A stretch of 13,271 nucleotides of DNA from Flammeovirgaceae bacterium UBA4659 (lineage in GTDB: Bacteria; Bacteroidota; Bacteroidia; Cytophagales; Cyclobacteriaceae): positions 1 to 13,271 of the forward strand of contig DHLV01000161.1 in assembly GCA_002405445.1 (NCBI GenBank), read 5' to 3'. Under the pieces are notes generated by a model that saw only the letters and a list, made by a program, of their open reading frames with translations, was not told the DNA's origin and did not search any database. Shown in pieces: positions 1 to 6,504 of the stretch (positions are counted from its first letter, which is position 1; each line of letters opens with the position of its first letter). A program made the translations under genes and the position numbers.

Positions 1-89
1 GGTTTACTCATAGGTGTGACTTGGCAAAAATATTGGTTTTTGTTATGCCCGGGCGTTTACATGGTTTTTTTGGTGCAAATTCTGTAATT

Positions 90-1289
90 ATGCTCACTAA
101 ATCAGGTATTTTGAAGGAATTGAAGGCAATCATCTCGGCCCATCGGCAAGCCGACACAACGCGGCAAGCCGCCATTGCCACCGTTGTAAAAGTGCAGGGG
201 TCATCGTATCGAAGCCCGGGTGCGCGCATGTACATCACAGACGATGGCAAGTGGGTAGGCTCCATCAGTGGCGGTTGCCTGGAGGGTGATGCCCTCCGAA
301 AAGCCCGCAAGGTAATGGCCGACAAACAGGCATGCACCGTTACCTACGACACGCGTGAAGAGAGCCATCAAAACCTGGGTATTAGTCTGGGGTGCAATGG
401 CGTAATCGATGTATTGATTGAGCCACTGGCAGGCACCGAAGGCGCCACCACCATCTTCGAAAAATGCGTGGCAGCCAACGAACCGGTAGCCATTGGCACG
501 ATCATCAGGGGAAAAGGCACGGGCGAAAAATTGCTGGTGAGCCAACAAGGGCACACGTCTACATTTTCGAATACCGCTTTGGCCGAAAAAGTGAAACCTG
601 CATTGTTGCAGTCTTTTCATTCAAAAAAATCTGAGATAAAAACCTTCGATGCCGATGGCGATAAGTTTGAAATCTTTATGGAACTCTTGCAGCCAACGGT
701 TTCTGTCATTTTGTTTGGCGGAGGATTTGATGCACGCCCGGTGAGCCATCTGGCAAAGATGTTGGGGTGGGATGTGCAAGTCACTGACGAATGTGTGGCC
801 CACATCGCACCGATATTCTTTCCGCAAGCCGATAAACTCTCGCTCTGCCACCGCAAGTTCATTGAACGCGACTTCAGCATCACACCTTACACGGCATGTG
901 TGCTGATGTCACACAATTACGAATATGACCGCGATGTGCTGAAAAAACTTTTGACGAGCGAGGCTCCCTACATCGGTATTCTGGGTCCGCGCAAGCGTTT
1001 TGAAAAGATGGTGGCAGAATTCAAAAACGAGGGCATCGTATTGACTACGCAACAGATGCAGCGCATCCATTCACCCATTGGCTTAGACATCGGGGCAGAG
1101 GCGGCAGATGAAATTGCGATTTCAATTATTGCTGAAATCCAAAGCAAGTTTGCCAACCGGTCAGGCGGATTTTTAAAGCACACCCCCGGCCCCATTCACC
1201 ACCGCGATGGAGAAAGTGGTCAGGTTTTTAAGCAGGTGTATTGGGGTGGCGAAGCAAAGGAAACTGCAGTGACCTTACCCCTGCTGTGA
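90..1289 (+). CDS. xdhC: XdhC/CoxI-family molybdo-enzyme maturation protein
   Basis: The 399-aa product has the two-part architecture of XdhC/CoxI proteins. The N-terminal XdhC/CoxI domain carries GSSYRSPGARM (residues about 37-47) and SISGGCLEGD (58-67). The C-terminal Rossmann-like XdhC_C domain begins near FGGGFDARPV (208-217) and continues through the conserved LGPRKR and SPIGLDIGAEAADEIA stretches. Family members bind molybdopterin cofactor and help sulfurate and insert it into xanthine dehydrogenase or related molybdenum hydroxylases in the cytoplasm. I chose ATG 90: the frame is open upstream to TTG 21 and ATG 45, but those residues do not look like the family, and IL-KELKAII is a normal N-terminus. 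The 3' end overlaps the MocA-like gene by GTGA, implying one operon. The molybdo-enzyme itself is not in the window and may lie upstream. Family call is firm; the exact client enzyme is inference. Confidence 0.9.
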   Translation: MLTKSGILKELKAIISAHRQADTTRQAAIATVVKVQGSSYRSPGARMYITDDGKWVGSISGGCLEGDALRKARKVMADKQACTVTYDTREESHQNLGISLGCNGVIDVLIEPLAGTEGATTIFEKCVAANEPVAIGTIIRGKGTGEKLLVSQQGHTSTFSNTALAEKVKPALLQSFHSKKSEIKTFDADGDKFEIFMELLQPTVSVILFGGGFDARPVSHLAKMLGWDVQVTDECVAHIAPIFFPQADKLSLCHRKFIERDFSITPYTACVLMSHNYEYDRDVLKKLLTSEAPYIGILGPRKRFEKMVAEFKNEGIVLTTQQMQRIHSPIGLDIGAEAADEIAISIIAEIQSKFANRSGGFLKHTPGPIHHRDGESGQVFKQVYWGGEAKETAVTLPLL

Positions 1290-1867
1290 GCGACATCACA
1301 ATCTTGATTTTAGCCGCAGGATCCTCCTCGCGCCTTGGCCGCTCCAAGCAACTGGTAGCCCACGAGGGGCAATCCCTATTGGCGCGCACGGCTGCCATCG
1401 CTTGTGCTTGCACCCCCCTGGTAACAATAGTATTGGGTAGCAACTTTGAGCTCCATCAAAAAGAAATCGCACATTTGCCCGCCCGCATCGTCAACCATAC
1501 TGATTGGCAAAAAGGTATGGGTAGCTCACTGAAGGCGGGTATCAGGCAAATTCTTGCTGCGTGGCCCGCCACCGCAGCAATCATCGTTTTAGTGTGCGAT
1601 CAGCCAAGGCTCACCGGCCCGCATATTGAAAAGTTGATACAATCTTCGCTTGTTTCCGAAAAACATATCATCAGCTCTTGCTACCGCAATACGCTGGGTG
1701 TTCCTGCGCTGTTCAAAAAAAAAATGTTTAAAAAGCTACTGCGCGTTGACGATGCCGAAGGCGCGAAAAAAATCATTCAACAAAATGCGGAAGACGTTGC
1801 CGCTGTCAACTTTGAGGGAGGCGAGATCGATATCGATACGCCCGATGACCTCGCTCATATTGCTTAA
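1286..1867 (+). CDS. mocA: MocA-like molybdenum cofactor cytidylyltransferase (NTP transferase)
   Basis: A 193-aa MobA-like NTP-transferase. The nucleotide-binding loop LAAGSSSRLGRSKQL lies at residues 9-23, the metal-binding region VCDQP near 103-107, and GVPALF, the DDAEGAKKII stretch and the terminal IDIDTPDDL match MocA proteins. MocA makes molybdopterin cytosine dinucleotide from CTP and Mo-molybdopterin, the cofactor form used by xanthine-dehydrogenase-family enzymes, which fits its XdhC neighbour. The likely start is GTG 1286, which overlaps the xdhC stop (GTGA, translational coupling) and puts the first beta-strand SDITILILAAG at the N-terminus; the frame stays open upstream to TTG 1241, but those residues overlap xdhC and look random. 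A run of ten A at 1715-1724 encodes FKKKM and is a slippage-prone spot. CTP versus GTP specificity is not decided by what I can see; MocA is preferred over MobA because of the XdhC pairing and the GVPALF region. Confidence 0.87.
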   Translation: MSDITILILAAGSSSRLGRSKQLVAHEGQSLLARTAAIACACTPLVTIVLGSNFELHQKEIAHLPARIVNHTDWQKGMGSSLKAGIRQILAAWPATAAIIVLVCDQPRLTGPHIEKLIQSSLVSEKHIISSCYRNTLGVPALFKKKMFKKLLRVDDAEGAKKIIQQNAEDVAAVNFEGGEIDIDTPDDLAHIA

Positions 1868-3240
1868 ACAGCCACAGCCTGGGTTTCCATCGGCAGGCCG
1901 GCATTCACCATTGCAGTAAAGCCGCCATACACGTTTGTTAAATCCAAAAATCCCTCGCGTTTCATCATCGAAATCGCTGTCATCGACCGGTAGCCACCAC
2001 CGCAATGCACAATGTAGGGTTTGCTTTTGTCCAGTGTGTTCAAATTTTTCGGAAACTCAGCCAGTGGCAAAAAGCGTGCGTCTTTCAGGTGGCTTGTATT
2101 CCACTCACCAGGTTTGCGTACATCCAATATGGTAGTTTCACGTTTGATTTCACCCTTCAGCTGTTCGGCAGATATGGAGCGCACTGTATCAAGTGGCTCA
2201 TCCCAGCCGTTGATGCCGCCCTCAAGGTAGCCCACCACATTTTCGTAACCGACTCGCGCCAGCCGCAGTATCGACTCGTGTTCGGTGCCCGGGTCTGTTA
2301 CCAATACCAATGGGTGCTTCATGCTCAGCAACGTAGCCACCCAAATCGCATATTGGCCATTTAAGCCGATGTTCACCGCTCCGCGGATAAATCCCTTTTC
2401 GAAATCGTCTGCCTTGCGCGTGTCGAGCACAACGGCACCGCGTTTTATTGCTGCCTTGAATTGGTCGGCACTCAGCGCTCGTTTGCTGCCGGCCAGCACG
2501 TTTTCAACGGGCGCGTAGCCTTGTTTGTTGATGCGTGCATCCTCAAAGAAATAAGCCGGTGGCGGCAGGATGCCCTCTGTGACTTGCGCAATGAACTGCT
2601 CGCGCGACACATCCTGCAATGCATAATTGAACTTCTTCTGATCACCAATGGTAGAAAACGTTTCTTTGCCGATATTTTTACCGCATGCCGAGCCTGGGCC
2701 ATGGGCGGGATACACGATGGTGGCATCGGGCAGAGTCTTAATCTTGTTGTTCAACGAATCGTACAGCATGCTTGCCAACTCCTCGCGGCTCATCACACCG
2801 TCCAGTAAATCGGGGCGGCCCACATCACCCACAAATAACGTGTCTCCGGTAAAAATTGCGTGTGGCTTTCTGTTTTCATCCAACAGCAAAAAACAGCTGG
2901 ACTCCGGGGTGTGGCCGGGGGTGTGCAGCACGCGCAGAGTGAGTTTGCCCAAAGGAAACTCTTCGCCATCAGCAGCGTTGTACACCTCATAGCCGGTATG
3001 TGCCTGCGGCCCGTAGATGATGGGCGCATTTACTTTCTTTGCCAAGTCGATGTGGCCAGAAATAAAATCAGCATGAAAGTGAGTTTCAAAAACATACCTG
3101 ATGGAGGCCTTGCGCTTTTGCGCCAGCGCGATGTACGGTTCCGTTTCGCGGATCGGATCGATGATGGCTGCCTCTCCTTCTGATTCGATGTAGTACGCAG
3201 CCTCTGCCAGGCAATTGGTGTATAACTGTTCGATGTACAT
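1864..3240 (-). CDS. CstB-like persulfide dioxygenase with two rhodanese domains
   Basis: The 458-aa protein starts with a metallo-beta-lactamase fold: THFHADFISGH (H54, H56, D58, H63), HTPGH (H110), TGDTLFVGDVGRPDLL (D133) and YPAHGPGSACG (H180). This is the pattern of ETHE1/CstB-type persulfide dioxygenases, which oxidise persulfide sulfur to sulfite with mononuclear iron. Two rhodanese-like domains follow. The first (about 265-350, VVLDTRKADDF) has D at the usual active-site cysteine position (LVTDPGTE) and is probably structural. The second (about 365-450) has the loop HCGGGYRS with Cys413 and should transfer sulfur. Length and order resemble CstB of Staphylococcus, so sulfide/persulfide detoxification in the cytoplasm is likely. 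ATG 3240 was chosen because it begins the conserved MYIEQLYTNCLAEAAYYI; the frame is open upstream to 3417 without family-like residues. The gene converges on mocA, with the two stop codons sharing TTAA at 1864-1867. Confidence 0.9.
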   Translation of the reverse strand: MYIEQLYTNCLAEAAYYIESEGEAAIIDPIRETEPYIALAQKRKASIRYVFETHFHADFISGHIDLAKKVNAPIIYGPQAHTGYEVYNAADGEEFPLGKLTLRVLHTPGHTPESSCFLLLDENRKPHAIFTGDTLFVGDVGRPDLLDGVMSREELASMLYDSLNNKIKTLPDATIVYPAHGPGSACGKNIGKETFSTIGDQKKFNYALQDVSREQFIAQVTEGILPPPAYFFEDARINKQGYAPVENVLAGSKRALSADQFKAAIKRGAVVLDTRKADDFEKGFIRGAVNIGLNGQYAIWVATLLSMKHPLVLVTDPGTEHESILRLARVGYENVVGYLEGGINGWDEPLDTVRSISAEQLKGEIKRETTILDVRKPGEWNTSHLKDARFLPLAEFPKNLNTLDKSKPYIVHCGGGYRSMTAISMMKREGFLDLTNVYGGFTAMVNAGLPMETQAVAV

Positions 3241-3299
3241 GGTCGTAAGTTTCAAACCGGGGTCGCCATTTGCGCGCGAGCCTCGGGGCATTAACCCCG

Positions 3300-3307
3300 C
3301 AAATGTC
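3300..3307 (-). promoter_or_regulatory. Possible -7 box for the persulfide dioxygenase gene
   Basis: On the minus strand GACATTTG lies about 60 bases upstream of ATG 3240 and differs by one base from the Bacteroidetes -7 consensus TAnnTTTG. A small hairpin (CGGGG/CCCCG, 3284-3299) sits just downstream, at about the expected transcription start. No clear -33 box is visible, so this is weak. Confidence 0.25.
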
Positions 3308-3480
3308 AAAAAAATTCCGTTATGAGTAAAAGGTTCGCCAGAGCCGCTATGAATATGGTAATGGATGCAATGACAAAGCAATTGCCAGGGCGAAAAATTC
3401 AAAATGCTTACGCACACCTGAAGGGTAGCCTTGGCATACCGTTTTTCTCAAACGTTTTCCTCAAAGAAAATACGTTTGCC

Positions 3481-3488
3481 TATCTTTG
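3481..3488 (+). promoter_or_regulatory. Bacteroidetes -7 promoter box for the WG-repeat gene
   Basis: TATCTTTG is an exact match to the Bacteroidetes sigma-ABfr -7 consensus TAnnTTTG. A T-rich stretch (GTTTTCC, 3454-3460) lies about 20-22 bases upstream where a -33 element is expected. The box ends only four bases before ATG 3493, so the mRNA would have almost no leader. The box also argues that translation starts at 3493 rather than at an upstream in-frame codon. Confidence 0.6.
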
Positions 3489-3492
3489 CGCG

Positions 3493-5616
3493 ATGAAGTG
3501 GCCACTGGTTTTTGTGCTGACAGTTGTGGCAACTGCCTGTTGGGCAGAGGCATTTCAACTCTTTGAGCAAAATGGCAAAAAGGGAATCAAGAACAACCAG
3601 GGACAAGTGGTCATCCCTGCTTCATTCGAGGCATTGGGATGGTCTGACGGCAGTTTTTCGGTGATTGCAAATGTAACAGGCTATCGCCTCGGTGGGCGGT
3701 GGGGCATCATTCACTTACAGAAGCAATTTGTTACACCTGCTCACTTTGAAACATTGGTGCATGGCGGTGGCGATAATGTTGTTGCCAGAAAAAACATCAG
3801 CCGGGTGGCCACCAAAACCGGAGTGATCAACCTGCAGGGGAAAGTGAAAATTCCGTTTGACTATGATGGCATCCAAATCAGCGGCATGCGTGCCATCGTC
3901 TTCAACCTCGCAAATGGAAAATTCTGGTTTGGGCTCACCGATCTGCAAAACAAAGTACTGCTGCCCCTCAGCTACAAAAATATCCTTTCGCTGGGAACGC
4001 TTCGCTTTGCAGTGCAGCAACATGACGGCAAGATGGCATTGTATAGCGAAGACGGGCGCGCGGTGACTGATTTTACCATCGACAGCATCTCTTCATTCTA
4101 TAAAGGGTTTGCCATTGTACACCAACATACGTTACAAGGCTTAATGAACCGCGAAGGTACCATCAAGTTACAGCCGATTTATCAATCGATTAAAATTGAC
4201 ACAGAGGGGCAAGTGTTTGCCCAACTGCCCAATGAATGGAGATGGATAAACAGCAGAAACGAAGTGCAACAACACTTCTTCGCTGATGAACTCGTACCAC
4301 TGGAAGACGGGCTTCAACTGGTTGTGCGGGGCAACAAAATGGGGTTGGTTGACGCGCACCTCCAAACGCTGGTGCCGATTGCTTACGATGGCCTTGCCCG
4401 GGTGGGTAAGTTGTTTATCGCCCGTAAGGGAAATAAACTTGGGTTGATTAACCGCCACAACGAGATAACGATTGCCCTCCAATACGATAGCCTGGAAAGC
4501 GCTGGAAAAAACTTACTGGCATTCCATGCATCTGCAGGTTGGCAATTGATAGGTATGGACGGGCAGGTGAAAACAAATAAGGCTTACCAATCACTGGTGC
4601 CCCTTCAGGACTATTACGTTGCCCGATACCGCGGTTACGAAGGGCTGGTGAATGCTGATGGCAAAGAAATTTTACATTGTGTGTTTGATTCGGTGTTGCA
4701 GATTAACGCCACGATGGCGGCAGTAAAATTCAGAGGCCAATACGGCATCATGGATTTTGAGCAAAATTGGAAAGTTGCCCCACAGGCTTTTCCCTTGCAA
4801 CCGATAAACGACAGCCGCTATCTGCACCGACAACCCAACCAGTCATTCTTAAAATCATTTGACGGTCAAATCATCTACTTTACTCCTTATCCGGCCAAGT
4901 TTGAAAGAGACTATTGGACTGAGTATCTGCCAGGTGGTCGCGAGCGCAGATTATCATATGATGGCACCGAGCTGCCGGTCTCTCCAACGGCACCGGCAAC
5001 ATTTATGCAACCGGTTGACGGTGTAACGCGTGTACTTCGCGAAAGTGAAGGCATGCGGGGTGTGCAAAAAGACGGTAAGTTTGGCTTTGTTGACAAAAAG
5101 GGAAAGCTGCGAATTGCCAACCGGTACGACAGCATTCAGAATTTTTCTGAAGGGCTGGCTCCGATAAAACTCATCGGAAAATGGGGCTTCATCAATATGC
5201 GCGATCAAATTGCGGTACAACCGAACTACCAATGGGTGTCAGGTTTTAAACAGGGAATTTGCCTTGCGCAACAAAACGGAAAGTATGGCGCCATTGACGC
5301 CAGCGGGCAGCCAATATTGAGTTTTCGGTATGATGCAATTCAAATGCTTCCCAACGGCAATTGGGAATTGGTGGCGGGCAACAAAAAAGGCCGTGCGACA
5401 GCCAGGGGTCAAATTCAAATTGAGGTCCGCTTCGATCAACTGCAAGAAACCGGTGACGGCAACCTGATTGCCGGACAATCGGGGGTTTTTGGTGTGATTT
5501 CACCCGATGGCCGCAACCTGGTTCCCATGGTCTACCAAAAAATGTCGTACGACAAATCTGCAAGCCTGTACATCGCCCAACTTAAAAGCGACATCAAGCC
5601 CGTCAGTATCAACTGA
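3493..5616 (+). CDS. Secreted WG-repeat protein
   Basis: The 707-aa product is built almost entirely of WG (beta-type) repeats of about 50 residues, each with a core like GKxGxIxxxGxxxxPxxYDxI. Clear copies include GRWGIIHLQKQFVTPAHF, TKTGVINLQGKVKIPFDY, NKMGLVDAHLQTLVPIAY, GKFGFVDKKGKLRIANRY, GKWGFINMRDQIAVQPNY, GKYGAIDASGQPILSFRY and GVFGVISPDGRNLVPMVY; I count roughly a dozen. The N-terminus KWPLVFVLTVVATACWAEA is a signal peptide, probably cleaved after AEA (residues 18-20); Cys16 could alternatively be a poor lipobox. Location is therefore periplasm or outer surface. WG repeats form propeller-like or solenoid folds and are usually thought to bind other molecules; no enzyme motif is visible. 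ATG 3493 is chosen because it begins the signal peptide and follows a -7 promoter box directly; the frame is open upstream to 3322. Specific function unknown. Confidence 0.88.
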   Translation: MKWPLVFVLTVVATACWAEAFQLFEQNGKKGIKNNQGQVVIPASFEALGWSDGSFSVIANVTGYRLGGRWGIIHLQKQFVTPAHFETLVHGGGDNVVARKNISRVATKTGVINLQGKVKIPFDYDGIQISGMRAIVFNLANGKFWFGLTDLQNKVLLPLSYKNILSLGTLRFAVQQHDGKMALYSEDGRAVTDFTIDSISSFYKGFAIVHQHTLQGLMNREGTIKLQPIYQSIKIDTEGQVFAQLPNEWRWINSRNEVQQHFFADELVPLEDGLQLVVRGNKMGLVDAHLQTLVPIAYDGLARVGKLFIARKGNKLGLINRHNEITIALQYDSLESAGKNLLAFHASAGWQLIGMDGQVKTNKAYQSLVPLQDYYVARYRGYEGLVNADGKEILHCVFDSVLQINATMAAVKFRGQYGIMDFEQNWKVAPQAFPLQPINDSRYLHRQPNQSFLKSFDGQIIYFTPYPAKFERDYWTEYLPGGRERRLSYDGTELPVSPTAPATFMQPVDGVTRVLRESEGMRGVQKDGKFGFVDKKGKLRIANRYDSIQNFSEGLAPIKLIGKWGFINMRDQIAVQPNYQWVSGFKQGICLAQQNGKYGAIDASGQPILSFRYDAIQMLPNGNWELVAGNKKGRATARGQIQIEVRFDQLQETGDGNLIAGQSGVFGVISPDGRNLVPMVYQKMSYDKSASLYIAQLKSDIKPVSIN

Positions 5617-5862
5617 TTTTTTGGTTGGCCAACGCAATCCACTTCGGCAGGCCGTCAAACAATGGTTGCATCACCCGATTCTTGCGCAGCGAAAATCGTT
5701 TGAGGTTGCTGTAGGCTTCTCCCGCTTTGTCCATCACTGCATCAGACACACCGCGCAAGATCAGAGTTTGATACCGTTTCGCGCTGCCGCGTATGCACTG
5801 CCACCTCGTTCCCAATCGCCTGCCACGGCCGCAAATTGCTCTTGTCGTACCAGCGTTGTCAT
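5609..5862 (-). pseudogene. Nucleoside-phosphorylase-like remnant, 5'-truncated and frameshifted
   Basis: On the minus strand, ATG 5862 opens a short frame reading AGDWERGGSAYAAARNGIKL and then a stop. The other frame continues with LILRGVSDAVMDKAGEAYSN and ends at 5609 with LPKWIALANQKIS. Joined, these look like the C-terminal part of a phosphorylase-superfamily protein (MTA/SAH nucleosidase or purine/uridine phosphorylase type), with the DWE substrate-site motif and the ILRGVSD strand next to each other as in that family. Restoring one base in the CTCTG around 5762-5766 would give KLLILRGVSD in one frame. The remnant has about 84 codons, far below the roughly 200-250 of the family, and a stop lies just upstream of ATG 5862, so the N-terminal part is missing. 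Its 3' end overlaps the end of the WG-repeat gene by eight bases. The family assignment is from memory of motifs. Confidence 0.65.
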
Positions 5863-5886
5863 TTGAAGTTATTTACAATAACAATT

Positions 5887-5900
5887 CAGCCCGAAGGCTG
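5887..5900 (-). repeat. Small UUCG-loop hairpin
   Basis: CAGCC/GGCTG pair around CGAA on the plus strand; read on the minus strand the loop is C(UUCG)G, a very stable tetraloop. There is no T-run after it in either direction, so it is not called a terminator. It lies just upstream of the phosphorylase-like remnant. Confidence 0.45.
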
Positions 5901-5949
5901 GCGAATCCTAACGGTTCCGGCAGGGTTGTCAGGTTAAACCCTCGCATTG

Positions 5950-5999
5950 AAAATGAAAGAAACTTTTTTCGAGGCAATAACAGCCAATTCTTTCATTTT
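5950..5999. repeat. 12-bp perfect inverted repeat
   Basis: AAAATGAAAGAA (5950-5961) and TTCTTTCATTTT (5988-5999) are exact reverse complements separated by 26 bases. This could be a long-loop hairpin, a dimeric regulator site or the ends of a small lost element. No flanking gene explains it. Confidence 0.55.
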
Positions 6000-6177
6000 T
6001 AACCGTTCGCATACCGTGCAAAAAAGTTCAATGACTTTTCGGGTCTACTGGTCGTGTTCAATCGCATTTCCCCTTCGCACTTGATGTTGTCCACCAACCA
6101 GCGAGGTGAAAGTTGCCAACAGGCAAGCTTGCATTTTGGTTTTACAAAAGGTTTGCGCCCACAGCGAGGGCGTGTGT

Positions 6178-6198
6178 GCAACACGGGCCGCGTGTTGC
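6178..6198. repeat. 8-bp perfect hairpin with 5-base loop
   Basis: GCAACACG (6178-6185) pairs exactly with CGTGTTGC (6191-6198) around GGCCG. CCGTTGGGCC follows immediately, so GTTGGGC matches the general GTTRRRY core of integron attC sites, but no matching RYYYAAC partner at attC spacing could be found. Confidence 0.5.
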
Positions 6199-6266
6199 CC
6201 GTTGGGCCGGATAGCCTGGGCCGAAAGCTGATTTTTGCAAACCGGCAGGATTGTTTTAAATTTCAC

Positions 6267-6291
6267 TCTAACGCTCGCGAGGCGCGCTAGA
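6267..6291. repeat. Imperfect palindrome
   Basis: TCTAACGC (6267-6274) pairs with GCGCTAGA (6284-6291) with one mismatch, and the loop contains the palindrome CTCGCGAG. It belongs to the cluster of short palindromes in this gene-poor stretch. Function unknown. Confidence 0.4.
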
Positions 6292-6384
6292 ATCAACGGG
6301 GCGGCAGGCTGTGAACAATAAGTAACGCTGTTGTTAGTGGAGAATATAAGCGAGGGCGAGTAGAGAAGCCGCAGCGCTACAAGG

Positions 6385-6396
6385 CGAGGATCCTCG
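6385..6396. repeat. 12-bp perfect palindrome
   Basis: CGAGGATCCTCG is self-complementary with no loop. Such a site could bind a symmetric dimer. It lies about 110 bases upstream of hsdM. Confidence 0.45.
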
Positions 6397-6447
6397 GAAA
6401 AGTAGGTAAGTTGCGAATGATAACGCAGAGTGGGCGAAACAGGAGGG

Positions 6448-6476
6448 TCTGCGAGGAAAAACGAATGATAAATTTG
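6448..6476 (+). promoter_or_regulatory. Probable hsdM promoter
   Basis: TAAATTTG (6469-6476) matches the Bacteroidetes -7 consensus TAnnTTTG exactly and lies 28 bases before ATG 6505. A weak -33 candidate, TCTG (6448-6451), is 17 bases upstream of it. Transcription would start near 6482, leaving a short leader of about 20 bases. Confidence 0.5.
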
Positions 6477-6504
6477 ACCTATTAACAAGACACTGAAAGA
6501 ACAA

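Larger units (their letters stand above)
5863..6504. other. Gene-poor junction with several short inverted repeats
   Basis: I find no convincing gene in these 642 bases. Open frames on both strands are short, have low-complexity or unlikely composition, and resemble nothing I recognise. The stretch holds several short palindromes (listed separately) and separates the balanced-composition left genes from the AT-richer restriction locus, so it may be an old insertion or recombination boundary. The last 60 bases probably contain the hsdM promoter. Confidence 0.55.

Noticed and set aside
201..620. 139-codon minus-strand frame inside xdhC
   Set aside because: It lies fully opposite a well-supported XdhC reading frame and has no family-like residues; a shadow frame.
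2005..3183. Several plus-strand frames opposite the persulfide dioxygenase gene
   Set aside because: All overlap conserved catalytic regions of the minus-strand gene and look like shadows.
3322..3492. N-terminal extension of the WG-repeat protein from ATG 3322
   Set aside because: Residues before 3493 look random, a signal peptide begins at 3493, and a promoter box lies directly before it.
5887..5905. Rho-independent terminator after the WG-repeat gene
   Set aside because: The hairpin is stable but has no T-run on either strand and lies 270 bases past the stop codon.
6178..6210. Integron attC site
   Set aside because: GTTGGGC fits the GTTRRRY core and a hairpin is adjacent, but no RYYYAAC partner at suitable spacing, no second site and no integrase are visible.
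6045..6488. 147-codon minus-strand open frame upstream of hsdM
   Set aside because: Its composition looks random, no recognisable domain is present, and it covers several palindromes; it is more likely an open frame by chance.
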